A DNA stretch of 64,000 bases from Mycolicibacterium mageritense (GTDB lineage Bacteria; Actinomycetota; Actinomycetes; Mycobacteriales; Mycobacteriaceae). Location of the stretch: assembly GCF_010727475.1 (NCBI RefSeq), contig NZ_AP022567.1, positions 6,386,001-6,450,000 on the forward strand, given 5' to 3'. Below the pieces are notes generated by a model that saw nothing but the letters and a program-made list of their open reading frames with translations, made no database searches and was not told the origin of the DNA. Shown piece by piece: positions 7,116 through 17,864 of the stretch. A program made the position numbers and the translations under genes. Numbering within the stretch: the first letter of the stretch is position 1; each line of letters begins with the position of its first letter.

Positions 7116-8795
7116 ATGAACTGGAACCGTCAACAAACCTCTGGAATGCCCTGGCATCGTTACACCGATGTCTACCACCGCGTGGATGTACCACTGGCCC
7201 AACGCCGTTGGCCCGACGCACGGATCACCGAAGCGCCGCTGTGGGTGCCCGTCGACCTGCGCGACGGCAATCAGGCGCTCGCCGAACCGATGGACCCGGA
7301 CCGCAAACGCCGATTCTTCGAACTGCTGGTCGCCATCGGGTACAAGGAGATCGAGGTCGGTTATCCGTCGGCCTCACAGACCGACTTCGACTTCGTGCGC
7401 CTGCTCGCCGAAACCGACATTGCGCCACCAGACGTCACGATCGTGGTTTTCACGCCCGCCCGGCGCGACCTGATCGAACGCACCGTGCAGTCGGTCCGCG
7501 GCATCAGCAACGACGTCGTCATCCACATGTATGCGGCCACCGCGCCGGTGTGGCGAAACACGGTGTTGGGCAAGGACCGAGCGGAACTGCGCGAGCTGAT
7601 CCTCTCCGGGGCGCGCGACGTCGCCGAGTTCGTCGACGACGCCACCAACATTCGATTCGAGTTCTCCCCGGAAGTCTTCAACCTCACCGAACCCGACTAC
7701 GTCCTGGAATTGTGCGATGCCGTCACCGACCAGTGGCAGGCCACGCCGCAGCGTCCGGTGATCCTCAACCTGCCCGCCACCGTGGAGGTGGCCACTCCCA
7801 ACGTGTACGCCGACCAGATCGAGTACATGCATCGCAACATCGCGCGCCGGGACAGCGTGATCCTGTCAGTACACCCGCACAACGACCGCGGCACCGGCAT
7901 CGCGTGCGCCGAATTGGCGGTCCTCGCCGGCGCGCAACGCGTCGAGGGCTGTGTGTTCGGCAACGGGGAACGCACCGGCAACGTCGACATCGCCACCCTT
8001 GCGCTCAACCTCTATGCGCAGGGTGTGGATCCGATGATCGACTTCTCCGACATCGACGCCATCGCCCGCACAGTCGCGCACTGCACCAGAATGCCGATTC
8101 ACGAACGGCACCCGTACGTCGGCGACCTGGTGCACACGGCGTTCTCCGGAACGCATCAGGACGCGATCAAGAAGGGGCTGGCCGAACATCGCAACAGGGC
8201 CGCGGCAGAGGGCCGGGACGAACGTGAAATCGATTGGCGGGTACCGTATCTGCCTATCGATCCGGCCGACATCGGCCGGACCTATGACGCAGTGATCCGG
8301 GTGAACTCACAGTCGGGCAAGGGTGGGATCGCCTACCTGCTGCTCACCGAGTACGGGCTGGACCTGCCGCGCCGGCTGCAGATCGACTTCGCCCGGCACG
8401 TGCAGACCCACACCGACCGATCGGGTGCCGAAATCACCGCCGCCGACTTGTACGACTTGTTCGAGGCCACCTACCTGGACAACCGGGGTTCGGTGGAGCT
8501 GAAGGACTGGCACACCGGCGGCGACTCGGGCACGGAAATCACCCTGGCGGTCGATGGCCGGGCGCAGACCAGCGCACACCGCGGGATCGGCCCTGTCGAC
8601 GCCTTGGTGCAGGCGCTCGGCGACATCGGCAGGCGCGTCGAGGTGCTGAGCCTGACCCAACAATCGGTCGGCAGCTCTGCGGTCACCTACCTGGAGTACC
8701 GCCGGGACGGTCAGGTCCGCTGGGCGTGTGGGCGCAGCGAATCGGTGCTCGCGGCGTCGATGGCAGCGGTGATGCGGGCCGTCAACGAGCCCTGA
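7116..8795 (+). CDS. leuA: 2-isopropylmalate synthase
   Basis: A 559-residue enzyme that condenses acetyl-CoA with 2-ketoisovalerate, the first committed step of leucine synthesis. The catalytic barrel shows LWVPVDLRDGNQAL (metal and catalytic Arg-Asp), a metal HxH in VHPHNDRGTGIA and GNGERTGNVDIA. The C-terminal part, about residues 430-559, is the LeuA dimer domain that carries leucine feedback. The N-terminus (MPWHRYTDVYHRVDVPLAQR) differs from the M. tuberculosis form, whose gene lies elsewhere next to lysC-asd, so this may be a second copy; that needs the full genome. The ATG at 7116 has AGGAAG five bases upstream. The 3' end overlaps bcp by 14 bases on the opposite strand. Confidence 0.93.
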   Translation: MNWNRQQTSGMPWHRYTDVYHRVDVPLAQRRWPDARITEAPLWVPVDLRDGNQALAEPMDPDRKRRFFELLVAIGYKEIEVGYPSASQTDFDFVRLLAETDIAPPDVTIVVFTPARRDLIERTVQSVRGISNDVVIHMYAATAPVWRNTVLGKDRAELRELILSGARDVAEFVDDATNIRFEFSPEVFNLTEPDYVLELCDAVTDQWQATPQRPVILNLPATVEVATPNVYADQIEYMHRNIARRDSVILSVHPHNDRGTGIACAELAVLAGAQRVEGCVFGNGERTGNVDIATLALNLYAQGVDPMIDFSDIDAIARTVAHCTRMPIHERHPYVGDLVHTAFSGTHQDAIKKGLAEHRNRAAAEGRDEREIDWRVPYLPIDPADIGRTYDAVIRVNSQSGKGGIAYLLLTEYGLDLPRRLQIDFARHVQTHTDRSGAEITAADLYDLFEATYLDNRGSVELKDWHTGGDSGTEITLAVDGRAQTSAHRGIGPVDALVQALGDIGRRVEVLSLTQQSVGSSAVTYLEYRRDGQVRWACGRSESVLAASMAAVMRAVNEP

Positions 8796-9237
8796 GCACC
8801 TCCAGCGCCTTGTCGGCGTGGGTGTCCATGCTGATCTCGCTGGAGATCACCTCCAGCACGGTGCGGTCGGTGTCGATGACGAACGTGGTCCGCTTGACGG
8901 GCATGAGCTTGCCGAGCAGGCCACGTTTGACGCCGAAATGGCTGGCCACCTTGCCGTCGGCATCGGACAGCAGCGGATAGTCGAACCGCTGGATGTCGGC
9001 GAACTTGGCCTGCTTGGCGACCGGGTCGGTGCTGATGCCGACCCGGGACGCGCCGACATCAGCGAACTCTGCGGCGAGATCCCGGAAGTGGCAGGCTTCC
9101 TTCGTACAACCCGGCGTCATCGCCGCCGGGTAGAAGAACAGCACCACCGGGCCGTCGGCGAGCAAACTGGTCAGGCTCCGCACCGTGCCGGTCTGATCCG
9201 GCAGTTCGAACTCGGCAACGGTATCGCCACGTTTCAT
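8782..9237 (-). CDS. bcp: Thiol peroxidase of the Bcp/PrxQ family
   Basis: A 151-residue peroxiredoxin that reduces hydroperoxides with thioredoxin-type partners in the cytosol. It has the Bcp signature AMTPGCTKEACHFRD, with peroxidatic Cys44 and a second Cys49 five residues later, the typical one-helix disulfide of PrxQ. The usual fold elements follow (GISTDPVAKQAKF, YPLLSD, RTTFVID). The length is normal. It is divergent from trpE across 51 bases, as for bcpB in M. tuberculosis, and its tail overlaps the end of leuA. Confidence 0.93.
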   Translation of the reverse strand: MKRGDTVAEFELPDQTGTVRSLTSLLADGPVVLFFYPAAMTPGCTKEACHFRDLAAEFADVGASRVGISTDPVAKQAKFADIQRFDYPLLSDADGKVASHFGVKRGLLGKLMPVKRTTFVIDTDRTVLEVISSEISMDTHADKALEVLRAR

Positions 9238-9288
9238 GGCTGCCTACGCTACGCCAGCAGCAGTCACCAGGTCTGGGAGGATTGACCC

Positions 9289-10814
<1,526 letters not shown>

Positions 10815-10818
<4 letters not shown>

Positions 10819-11426
10819 GGTTGATGCGGATCGCGCAGGTTCTGCTCGTCGTCGCCGCCGGGGCGTTGTGGGGCGCGTCGCGCATGACCTGGGTGCAGGT
10901 CGGCTCGTTCGACGGGCTCGGCCAGCCCAAGACGACCACCTTGACCGGCGCGACCTGGTCGACGGCGCTGATTCCGCTGGCATTGCTGTTGCTGGCGGCC
11001 GCGGTGGCTGCGCTGGCGGTGCGGGGGTGGCCGATGCGACTGCTGGCGCTGCTGGTCGCGGCGGCAAGTGCAGGCATGGGTTACCTGGCGGTCAGCCTGT
11101 GGGTGGTCAAGGATGTCGCCGTACGGGCCGCTCACCTGGGAGAAGTGCCGGTAGCGCAGCTCACCGGGACCGAGCGCTTCTACGGCGGCGCGGTCTTGAC
11201 GCTGGTGGCAGCGGTGTGCGCGTTGGTCGGTGCGGTTCTGTTCATGCGCTCCGCGGCCAAGGGGCGTACCGCCGCGACGCGCTACGCCGCGCCCGCGGCT
11301 CGTCGCGCCGCGGCCCAGGCTGACGAATCCGGTGAACCGCTGTCCGAACGCATGATCTGGGACGCGTTGGATGAGGGGCACGATCCCACAGGTGAGGGGA
11401 CCGATCCGGACAACAAGGGTCGGTGA
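10815..11426 (+). CDS. Trp-operon-associated membrane protein
   Basis: A 203-residue protein with about four membrane helices in residues 5-140 (AQVLLVVAAGALWGASR, ALIPLALLLLAAAVAAL, LLALLVAAASAGMGYLAV, GGAVLTLVAAVCALVGAVLF) and a charged cytosolic tail. It matches the conserved membrane protein found inside actinobacterial trp operons (Rv1610 position). Function unknown; the fixed position between trpE and trpC suggests a link to tryptophan synthesis or transport. It is translationally coupled to trpE through an ATGA overlap. Confidence 0.88.
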
Positions 11427-11448
11427 CAGGACGAGGTGTGGTGGCGAC

Positions 11449-11483
11449 TACCCTTCCAGGGAGGTCAACCGGGATCGTCCCGG
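11449..11483 (+). promoter_or_regulatory. Possible internal promoter and hairpin before trpC
   Basis: A TANNNT hexamer (taccct, 11449-11454) is followed by a perfect 6-bp hairpin, CCGGGA 11469-11474 with TCCCGG 11478-11483, in the 83-base gap between the membrane protein gene and trpC. It could be a secondary promoter or a processing or regulatory hairpin for trpCBA. No leader peptide with Trp codons was found. Confidence 0.35.
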
Positions 11484-11509
11484 GCACACCGGAAAGGAAT
11501 CGACGGGCG

Positions 11510-12328
11510 ATGAGTTCGGCCACAGTGCTCGACTCCATCATCGAAGGCGTGCGCGCCGACGTTGCCGCCCGCGAGGCCGTGATCAGCCTTGCCGACATCA
11601 AAGCGCGGGCCAAGGATGCTCCGGCACCGCTCAACGTGATGGCGGCGCTGCGGGAACCCGGTATCGGTGTGATCGCAGAGGTGAAGCGGGCCAGCCCGTC
11701 GCGCGGCGCGCTGGCCAACATTGCCGATCCGGCTGAGCTCGCCCGCGCCTACCAGGACGGCGGCGCCCGCGTGGTCAGCGTGCTGACCGAAGAGCGCCGT
11801 TTCAACGGCTCGTTGGCGGATCTCGACGCGGTACGGGCAGCGGTGTCAATTCCGGTGTTGCGCAAGGACTTTATCGTCAAGCCGTACCAGATCCACGAGG
11901 CCCGTGCGCACGGTGCCGACATGCTGCTGCTGATCGTGGCGGCGTTGGAGCAGTCGGTGCTGGAGTCACTCCTGGAGCGCACCGAATCGCTGGGGATGAC
12001 GGCACTGGTCGAAGTGCACACCGAGGAGGAGGCGGACCGCGCCCTGACGGCCGGCGCCACCGTCATCGGGGTGAACGCCCGCGATCTGAAGACCCTTGAG
12101 GTTGACCGTGACTGCTTCGCGCGCATCGCGCCGGGTCTTCCCAGCAAGGTCATCCGCGTCGCAGAATCCGGTGTCCGGGGCACCGCCGACCTGTTGGCCT
12201 ATGCCGGTGCCGGCGCTGACGCCGTACTCGTCGGCGAAGGCCTGGTCACCAGCGGAGACCCGCGCACCGCGGTGGCCGATCTGGTCACTGCGGGAACCCA
12301 CCCGTCCTGCCCGAAACCGGCTCGTTGA
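11510..12328 (+). CDS. trpC: Indole-3-glycerol phosphate synthase
   Basis: TrpC, 272 residues, closes the indole ring from CdRP. Barrel motifs seen: IAEVKRASPSRG with the catalytic Lys, VLRKDFIVKPYQI, GVNARDLKTLEVD and VAESGVRG. There is no TrpF fusion, so the isomerase step needs PriA (hisA). The start at ATG 11510 has GGAAAGGA upstream; the frame is open further upstream but without family similarity. Confidence 0.95.
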   Translation: MSSATVLDSIIEGVRADVAAREAVISLADIKARAKDAPAPLNVMAALREPGIGVIAEVKRASPSRGALANIADPAELARAYQDGGARVVSVLTEERRFNGSLADLDAVRAAVSIPVLRKDFIVKPYQIHEARAHGADMLLLIVAALEQSVLESLLERTESLGMTALVEVHTEEEADRALTAGATVIGVNARDLKTLEVDRDCFARIAPGLPSKVIRVAESGVRGTADLLAYAGAGADAVLVGEGLVTSGDPRTAVADLVTAGTHPSCPKPAR

Positions 12329-12364
12329 TTCGGCAATGAGCCGCCGGCACGAAGAGGCACACTG

Positions 12365-13630
12365 ATGGCGGATCTCGCCGGCCCAGAGTTGCCGCGTTCC
12401 AGCGCGGCTGTCGCCGAACCTACTGTCCACGACCCTGATGTGCGTGGACATTTCGGTTCCTATGGGGGCCGTCTGGTTCCCGAGGCGTTGATGGCGGTGA
12501 TCGAAGAGGTCACCGCCGCCTACGAGAAGGCCCGCGGCGATCAGAGCTTCCTCGACGAGCTCGACCGCCTGCAGAGGCATTACAGCGGCAGGCCGTCCCC
12601 GCTCTACGAGGCCAGCCGCCTTTCGGAGCACGCGGGCGGCGCGCGGCTCTTCCTGAAGCGGGAAGACCTGAACCACACCGGTTCTCATAAGATCAACAAT
12701 GTGCTCGGGCAGGCGCTGCTGGCCCGGCAGATGGGCAAGACCCGGGTCATCGCCGAGACCGGCGCCGGGCAGCACGGCGTGGCCACCGCAACGGCCTGTG
12801 CGCTGCTCGGGCTCGAGTGCGTGATCTACATGGGCGCGGTCGATACCGAACGCCAGGCCCTCAACGTCGCCCGCATGCGCCTCCTCGGTGCGACGGTGGT
12901 GTCGGTGGAGGCCGGCTCGAAGACTCTCAAGGACGCGATCAACGAAGCGTTCCGGGACTGGGTCACCAACGCCGACGCGACGTACTACTGCTTCGGCACC
13001 GCGGCCGGTCCGCATCCGTTCCCGGTGATGGTGCGCGACTTCCAGCGCGTGATCGGGCTCGAGGCGCGCGTGCAGATCCAGGCGCAGGCCGGTCGACTGC
13101 CCGACGCGGTCACCGCGTGCGTCGGCGGCGGCTCCAATGCCATCGGCATCTTCCACGCGTTCATCGACGACCCCGGCGTTCGTCTGGTGGGCTACGAAGC
13201 GGCTGGCGACGGCGTGGAAACCGGAAGGCACGCAGCGACTTTCACCGGCGGTTCGCCCGGCGCATTCCAGGGCTCCTTCTCGTACCTGCTGCAGGACGAG
13301 GACGGGCAGACCATCGAATCGCACTCCATCTCGGCGGGGCTCGACTATCCAGGGGTCGGTCCCGAGCATGCGTACCTCAAGGACATCGGCCGTGCCGAGT
13401 ACCAGCCCATCACCGATACCGAGGCGATGGACGCGTTCTCGCTGCTGTGCCGCACCGAGGGCATCATCCCAGCGATCGAATCCGCGCACGCGGTGGCGGG
13501 CGCGCTCAAGCTCGGCCGCGAGTTGGGCAGCGGATCGATCATCCTGGTGAACATCTCCGGCCGCGGTGACAAGGACGTCGAAACGGCGGCCAAGTGGTTC
13601 GGCCTGCTCGACGAGGGGAGTGCCCGATGA
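12365..13630 (+). CDS. trpB: Tryptophan synthase beta chain
   Basis: TrpB, 421 residues, joins indole and serine with PLP. The PLP lysine is in NHTGSHKINNVLGQAL, the cofactor phosphate loop is GGGSNAIGIF, and the channel and cap segments include RMRLLGATVVSVEAGSKTLK. The length is typical, with an N-terminal extension common in actinobacteria. It starts at ATG 12365, 36 bases after trpC, and ends in an ATGA overlap with trpA, so the two subunits are made together. Confidence 0.97.
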   Translation: MADLAGPELPRSSAAVAEPTVHDPDVRGHFGSYGGRLVPEALMAVIEEVTAAYEKARGDQSFLDELDRLQRHYSGRPSPLYEASRLSEHAGGARLFLKREDLNHTGSHKINNVLGQALLARQMGKTRVIAETGAGQHGVATATACALLGLECVIYMGAVDTERQALNVARMRLLGATVVSVEAGSKTLKDAINEAFRDWVTNADATYYCFGTAAGPHPFPVMVRDFQRVIGLEARVQIQAQAGRLPDAVTACVGGGSNAIGIFHAFIDDPGVRLVGYEAAGDGVETGRHAATFTGGSPGAFQGSFSYLLQDEDGQTIESHSISAGLDYPGVGPEHAYLKDIGRAEYQPITDTEAMDAFSLLCRTEGIIPAIESAHAVAGALKLGRELGSGSIILVNISGRGDKDVETAAKWFGLLDEGSAR

Positions 13631-14415
13631 GTCGGCTAGCCGAACTGTTCGACGCGTGCCACGCCGAGGGTCGCGCAGCGCTCATCGGTTATCTGCCGAC
13701 CGGATTCCCCGACGTACCGACGTCCATCGCGGCGATGACCGCACTGGTCGAATCCGGTTGCGACCTGGTCGAAGTCGGCGTGCCCTACTCCGATCCCGGC
13801 ATGGACGGTCCCACCATCGCTGCGGCGACCGAGACCGCGCTGGCGGGCGGGGTGCGCGTGCGTGACACCCTCGCCGCGGTGGAGGCCATCAGCAATGCCG
13901 GTGGTCGCGCGGTCGTGATGACGTACTGGAATCCGGTGCTGCGCAAGGGCGTCGACAGCTTCGCACGTGATCTCGCGGCCGCAGGCGGCTACGGCCTGAT
14001 CACTCCTGACCTCATCCCGGAAGAGGCCGACGACTGGATGGCAGCCTCGGAGGAGCACAACCTGGACCGCATCTTCCTGGTGGCACCGTCGTCGACCCCG
14101 GAGCGGCTGGCGGCAACGGTGAACGCTTCTCGTGGCTTCGTCTACGCCGCATCGACGATGGGCGTCACGGGTGCCCGTGACGCGGTGTCCTCGGCGGCGC
14201 CGGAGCTGGTGCGCAGGGTCAGGGAGATCTCGGACATTCCGGTCGGTGTGGGACTGGGCGTGCGGTCCGGCCCGCAGGCCGCGGAGATCGGCGCCTACGC
14301 CAACGGGGTCATCGTCGGTTCGGCACTGGTCGCGGCGCTGCAGAACGGGCTCGACTCGGTGCGGTCACTCACCGAGGAATTGGCCAGCGGAGTTCGGCAA
14401 AGGATTTCGGCTTGA
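13627..14415 (+). CDS. trpA: Tryptophan synthase alpha chain
   Basis: TrpA, 262 residues, cleaves indole glycerol phosphate and channels indole to TrpB. The catalytic Glu and Asp are in LVEVGVPYSDPGMDGP; ITPDLIPEEADDW and GVGLGVRSGPQA are further family motifs. The ATG at 13627 was chosen for its ATGA overlap with trpB rather than longer upstream starts. The stop overlaps the lgt start (TTGA at 14412-14415), so lgt is coupled to the trp operon. Confidence 0.96.
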   Translation: MSRLAELFDACHAEGRAALIGYLPTGFPDVPTSIAAMTALVESGCDLVEVGVPYSDPGMDGPTIAAATETALAGGVRVRDTLAAVEAISNAGGRAVVMTYWNPVLRKGVDSFARDLAAAGGYGLITPDLIPEEADDWMAASEEHNLDRIFLVAPSSTPERLAATVNASRGFVYAASTMGVTGARDAVSSAAPELVRRVREISDIPVGVGLGVRSGPQAAEIGAYANGVIVGSALVAALQNGLDSVRSLTEELASGVRQRISA

Positions 14416-16871
14416 CCACAACCGTCCTCGCCTACCTGCCCAGCCCGTCACAGGGCGTATGGCATCTCGGCCCGGTACCCATCCGCGCGTACGCGCTGTG
14501 CATCATCCTCGGCATCGTCGCCGCGCTGATCATCGGTGACCGTCGTTGGGAGGCGCGCGGCGGTGAACGCGGCGTCATCTACGACATCGCGCTGTGGGCC
14601 GTACCGTTCGGTCTGATCGGTGGCCGCCTGTATCACGTGATGACAGATTGGCGCACCTACTTCGGTCCCGAAGGCAAGGGGCTGGGCGCCGCGTTCCAGG
14701 TGTGGGAAGGCGGCCTCGGCATCTGGGGTGCCGTCGCGCTGGGCGGTGTCGGCGCCTGGATCGGCTGCCGCCGCCATGGCATCCCGCTGCCCGCTTTCGG
14801 GGACGCGATCGCGCCGGGAATCATTCTGGCGCAGGCGATCGGCCGCATCGGCAACTACTTCAACCAGGAACTGTACGGCCGCGAGACGACGCTGCCATGG
14901 GGGCTGGAGATCTACCAGCGTCTCAACGTCAACGGTGTTCGTGACGACCTCAACGGAGTGTCCACCGGTGAGGTGCTGTGGGTCGTGCACCCCACCTTCC
15001 TCTACGAATTGCTGTGGAACCTGCTGGTTTTCGCCCTACTGCTGTGGGCCGACCGCAGGTTCAAGCTGGGCCACGGCCGGCTGTTCGCGCTCTATGTCGC
15101 CGGATATTGCCTGGGCCGCTTCTGGATCGAGCTCATGCGCAGCGACCTGGCCACCCATGTCGCGGGTATCCGGATCAACACGTTCACGTCGGCCTTCGTG
15201 CTCATCGGTGCCGTCGTGTACATGATGTTGGCCCCGAAGGGCCGTGAAGCGCCCGCGTCGCTGGCCGGCAATCACGCTGACGACGACTCCGGGGAGTCCG
15301 CTGTCGATGAGTTGGGCAAGGAACTCGTCACTGCGGCGGCGGGCACCGGTGTGGTCGCGGCCGCGACCGTGGCGGGCCAGGACGACATCGACGACGCCGA
15401 TCACATGCATCCGGACGAGGTTTCCGCCGACGAAGGCGCAGAGGCGGCCGCAGCAGTCGAGATGAAGGCGATCGTCGGCGAGCCCGAAGAGGCTGTTGCC
15501 GACGAGGAAGCCGCCGAGGCCGAGCCTTCTGAAGAGGCCGAGGGCGACGAAGCATCGACCGACGCCGCTGAAGCCGAAGCCGAGGCGGACGTTGAGTCGG
15601 CTGACGACGAGGACGAAGCCGTGGTCGAGGCTGTGGCCGAGTCTGAGTCGGAAGACGGCGACGCTGCCGCAGAAGCAGCGGCCGAATCCGAGCCCGCCGG
15701 CGCCGAGGCCGAGGCTGAGGCCACTGACGAAGCCGAGCCGGAGGCCGAAGAGCCCGAGGTTGAGGCCGCCGAACAGGCCGTCGCAGAGGCGGCAGATCAT
15801 GAAGCGGCCGCCGAAACCACTGACGTCGAAGACGACGAAGCTGCAGTCGGGGCGGAGGTTGAGTCGGCTGACGCCGAGGACGAAGCCGTGGTCGAGGCCG
15901 TGGCCGAGTCTGAGTCCGAAGACGGCGACGCTGCCGCAGAAGCAGCGCCTGGGACCGAGCCCGCCGAGGGCGACGCGGCATCGGCCGAGGTCACTGACGG
16001 TGACGTCGAGGAAATACCCGAGGCCCAAGCCGAGACTCCGGTCAGCGGCGAAGCCGAGTCCAACGAAGACGAATCCGAGGTTGAGGCCGCCGAAGATGCC
16101 GTTGCGGAGTCGGCAGATCGTGAAGCGGTCACCGACGCCACTGACGCCGAAGAAGTCGAGGCTGCAGTCGAGGCGGAGGCTGAGTCGGCTGACGCCGAGG
16201 ACGCGGTCACTGACGGCGACATCGAGGAAACACCCGAAGTCGAAGTCGAGACTGACGCCGACACTGACGAAGCCGAGTCGCAGGCCGAAGAGTCCGTTGC
16301 AGAGGCGGCAGATCGTGAAGCGGACGCCGAAACCACTGGCGTCGAAAACGAGGCTGCAGTTGCGGCGGAGTCTGAGTCGGCTGACGCCGAAACCGCCGCA
16401 GACGAGGCGGCTGAGACCGAGCCTGCCGACGTCGAGGGCGACGCGGCATCTGGCGAGGTCACTGACGGTGACGTCGAGGAAGCACCCGAAGCCGAGAAGG
16501 ACGGGTCCGGCGCCGAGGCCGCTGCCGAAACAGAATCGGCCGAACCAGCTGGGGACGAGACCGACGATGGCGAGGCACCGAGCAAGGACTCCGAGGATGC
16601 GCCCGCCGAGCAGGCAGAGTCCGTACCCGACGAGGCAGAGGCGTCGACCGATACCGACGTGGACGAGCCCGCCGGCGAAGCTGTCGCCGAATCGGAAGAT
16701 GGTGAAGCGGCCGCCGCGGTGTCGACCGAAAGCGGCGAGACCGATGCCGACGAGTCCGAAGGCGCAGATCTACCAGCTGGCACTGCAGCGCAACCGTCTG
16801 TCACAGCGGCGCCGGACACCACCCCGGCGCGCGGTCGTATTCGTCGGCTTCTGCGTCGTCGCAATCGCTGA
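14412..16871 (+). CDS. lgt: Prolipoprotein diacylglyceryl transferase with giant acidic tail
   Basis: Lgt transfers diacylglycerol from phosphatidylglycerol to the lipobox Cys of prolipoproteins in the cytoplasmic membrane. Residues 1 to about 275 are the enzyme: seven membrane helices, GLIGGRLYHVMTDW, and the Lgt signature RIGNYFNQELYGRETTLPWG. A tail of over 500 residues follows. It is almost entirely Ala, Glu, Asp, Val and Ser and ends in a short basic cluster (RGRIRRLLRRRNR). The total is 819 residues against about 470 in M. tuberculosis and under 300 in most bacteria. The TTG start at 14412 overlaps the trpA stop. The tail is predicted cytosolic and disordered, role unknown. Its repeats open long false frames on the other strand and in another frame. 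Confidence 0.93.
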   Translation: MTTTVLAYLPSPSQGVWHLGPVPIRAYALCIILGIVAALIIGDRRWEARGGERGVIYDIALWAVPFGLIGGRLYHVMTDWRTYFGPEGKGLGAAFQVWEGGLGIWGAVALGGVGAWIGCRRHGIPLPAFGDAIAPGIILAQAIGRIGNYFNQELYGRETTLPWGLEIYQRLNVNGVRDDLNGVSTGEVLWVVHPTFLYELLWNLLVFALLLWADRRFKLGHGRLFALYVAGYCLGRFWIELMRSDLATHVAGIRINTFTSAFVLIGAVVYMMLAPKGREAPASLAGNHADDDSGESAVDELGKELVTAAAGTGVVAAATVAGQDDIDDADHMHPDEVSADEGAEAAAAVEMKAIVGEPEEAVADEEAAEAEPSEEAEGDEASTDAAEAEAEADVESADDEDEAVVEAVAESESEDGDAAAEAAAESEPAGAEAEAEATDEAEPEAEEPEVEAAEQAVAEAADHEAAAETTDVEDDEAAVGAEVESADAEDEAVVEAVAESESEDGDAAAEAAPGTEPAEGDAASAEVTDGDVEEIPEAQAETPVSGEAESNEDESEVEAAEDAVAESADREAVTDATDAEEVEAAVEAEAESADAEDAVTDGDIEETPEVEVETDADTDEAESQAEESVAEAADREADAETTGVENEAAVAAESESADAETAADEAAETEPADVEGDAASGEVTDGDVEEAPEAEKDGSGAEAAAETESAEPAGDETDDGEAPSKDSEDAPAEQAESVPDEAEASTDTDVDEPAGEAVAESEDGEAAAAVSTESGETDADESEGADLPAGTAAQPSVTAAPDTTPARGRIRRLLRRRNR
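15591..15947 (+). repeat. 90-bp near-identical direct repeat in the lgt tail
   Basis: Copies at 15591-15680 and 15858-15947 differ at three of 90 bases. They encode a Val-Glu-Ser-Ala start, an acidic core and an EDGDAAAEAA end. Shorter relatives recur later, for example GAGTCGGCTGACGCCGA near 16180 and 16370, and an EVTDGDVEE-type unit appears three times. This points to recent internal duplication of the acidic tail. Confidence 0.85.
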
Positions 16872-16890
16872 GCACGGTCAGTCCATGTCT

Positions 16891-16921
16891 CACCAGTTCG
16901 CGAGAACACCGCGCACTGGTG
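16891..16921 (+). terminator. Weak inverted repeat after lgt
   Basis: CACCAGT 16891-16897 pairs with ACTGGTG 16915-16921 around a 17-base loop, 20 bases after the lgt stop, with no U-run. It may end the trp-lgt transcript. Otherwise the 186-base gap to the next gene shows nothing clear. Confidence 0.35.
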
Positions 16922-17057
16922 GGCAACTCGAATAGCCCCGAATCGCCAGCTGGTCGAAGGCCTGCGACAAGAGTTGCCGCTGTGACAAACGGGGTAGCGC
17001 GCCGCCACCCTCGCTACGTCCGAACACGGCCCTTCCCAGTTCTGGCATCCTGAATCC

Positions 17058-17444
17058 ATGACCGACCAACCACCCTTCGGTGCCGGCGGCACCCCTCCGC
17101 CTCCCATGCCGCCGCCAGGCGGATACCCGCCGCCCGGCGGTGGCTACTACCAGCCGATGTACGTCGACCCGAGCGCGCCGTACGGCCGGCATCCGCTGAC
17201 CGGTGAGCCGTACTCGGACAAGTCCAAAACGGTTGCGGGCCTTCTGCAGTTGCTCGGGTTGTTCGGCTTCGTCGGCATCGGGCGCATCTACCTCGGGGAG
17301 ACCGGTCTCGGCATCGCGCAGCTGCTCGTCGGCTTCGTCACGTGCGGTATCGGTGCGCTCATCTGGGGTGTCATCGACGCCATCCTGATCCTGACCGACA
17401 AGGTCCGTGATCCGTACGGCCGCCCGCTGCGCGATGGCACCTGA
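17058..17444 (+). CDS. TM2 domain membrane protein with Pro/Gly-rich N-terminus
   Basis: A 128-residue protein. Residues 1-50 are rich in Pro, Gly and Tyr (GGTPPPPMPPPGGYPPPGG). Residues 55-115 form a TM2 domain: two membrane helices with the DKSKTVAGLLQLLGLFG start, the GRIYLGETGLGIAQLL middle and the WGVIDAILIL end. Function unknown; TM2 proteins are small membrane proteins in many actinobacteria. It overlaps the next gene by 11 bases. Confidence 0.88.
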   Translation: MTDQPPFGAGGTPPPPMPPPGGYPPPGGGYYQPMYVDPSAPYGRHPLTGEPYSDKSKTVAGLLQLLGLFGFVGIGRIYLGETGLGIAQLLVGFVTCGIGALIWGVIDAILILTDKVRDPYGRPLRDGT

Positions 17445-17847
17445 TCCGATTCTGCAGAATCGACCCGCCCGCTACGGCGCACTTGCCACCGGCGCGCTGA
17501 TGGCGGGTGGGCTGACCTATATCGGGTTGGCAGATCCTCATCGGCCGGGCTTCTTGTTTCCGCCGTGCCCGTTCAAGGCGCTCACCGGCTGGAACTGCCC
17601 GGCCTGCGGGGGACTGCGGATGACGCACGACCTGCTGCACGCCGACCTGGGCGCCGCAGTCGTCGACAACGTCTTCGCGCTCGTCGGGTCGCCGCTGCTG
17701 GCGCTGTGGATCGTGGTGCGGTGGCGCCAGGGCCGCCGCGTCTTCCCGGTTCCCGTCATCATCACCCTCGTCGTCGCCGTCGTCGCGTGGACGGTGGTCC
17801 GCAACCTACCCGGGTTCCCGCTGGTCCCGACGTTCTTCGCTCGTTAG
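17434..17847 (+). CDS. DUF2752 membrane protein
   Basis: A 137-residue protein with three or so membrane helices. The conserved Cys motif FKALTGWNCPACGGLRMTHD is diagnostic of DUF2752. The start at ATG 17434 overlaps the TM2 gene end. It occupies the Rv1616 position. Role unknown; the paired Cys could bind a metal or form a disulfide. Confidence 0.85.
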   Translation: MAPDPILQNRPARYGALATGALMAGGLTYIGLADPHRPGFLFPPCPFKALTGWNCPACGGLRMTHDLLHADLGAAVVDNVFALVGSPLLALWIVVRWRQGRRVFPVPVIITLVVAVVAWTVVRNLPGFPLVPTFFAR

Positions 17848-17864
17848 CCGCCGACCTGCGCTGA

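Noticed and set aside
9238..9288. Trp leader peptide before trpE
   Set aside because: The 51-base gap has no short frame with Trp codons and no competing hairpins.
15496..17107. Long frames inside the lgt tail, one on the plus strand (Pro/Arg/Lys-rich) and one on the minus strand (Ser/Ala-rich)
   Set aside because: They are side effects of the repetitive GAG/GCC/GAC codons of the acidic tail and have no start signals.
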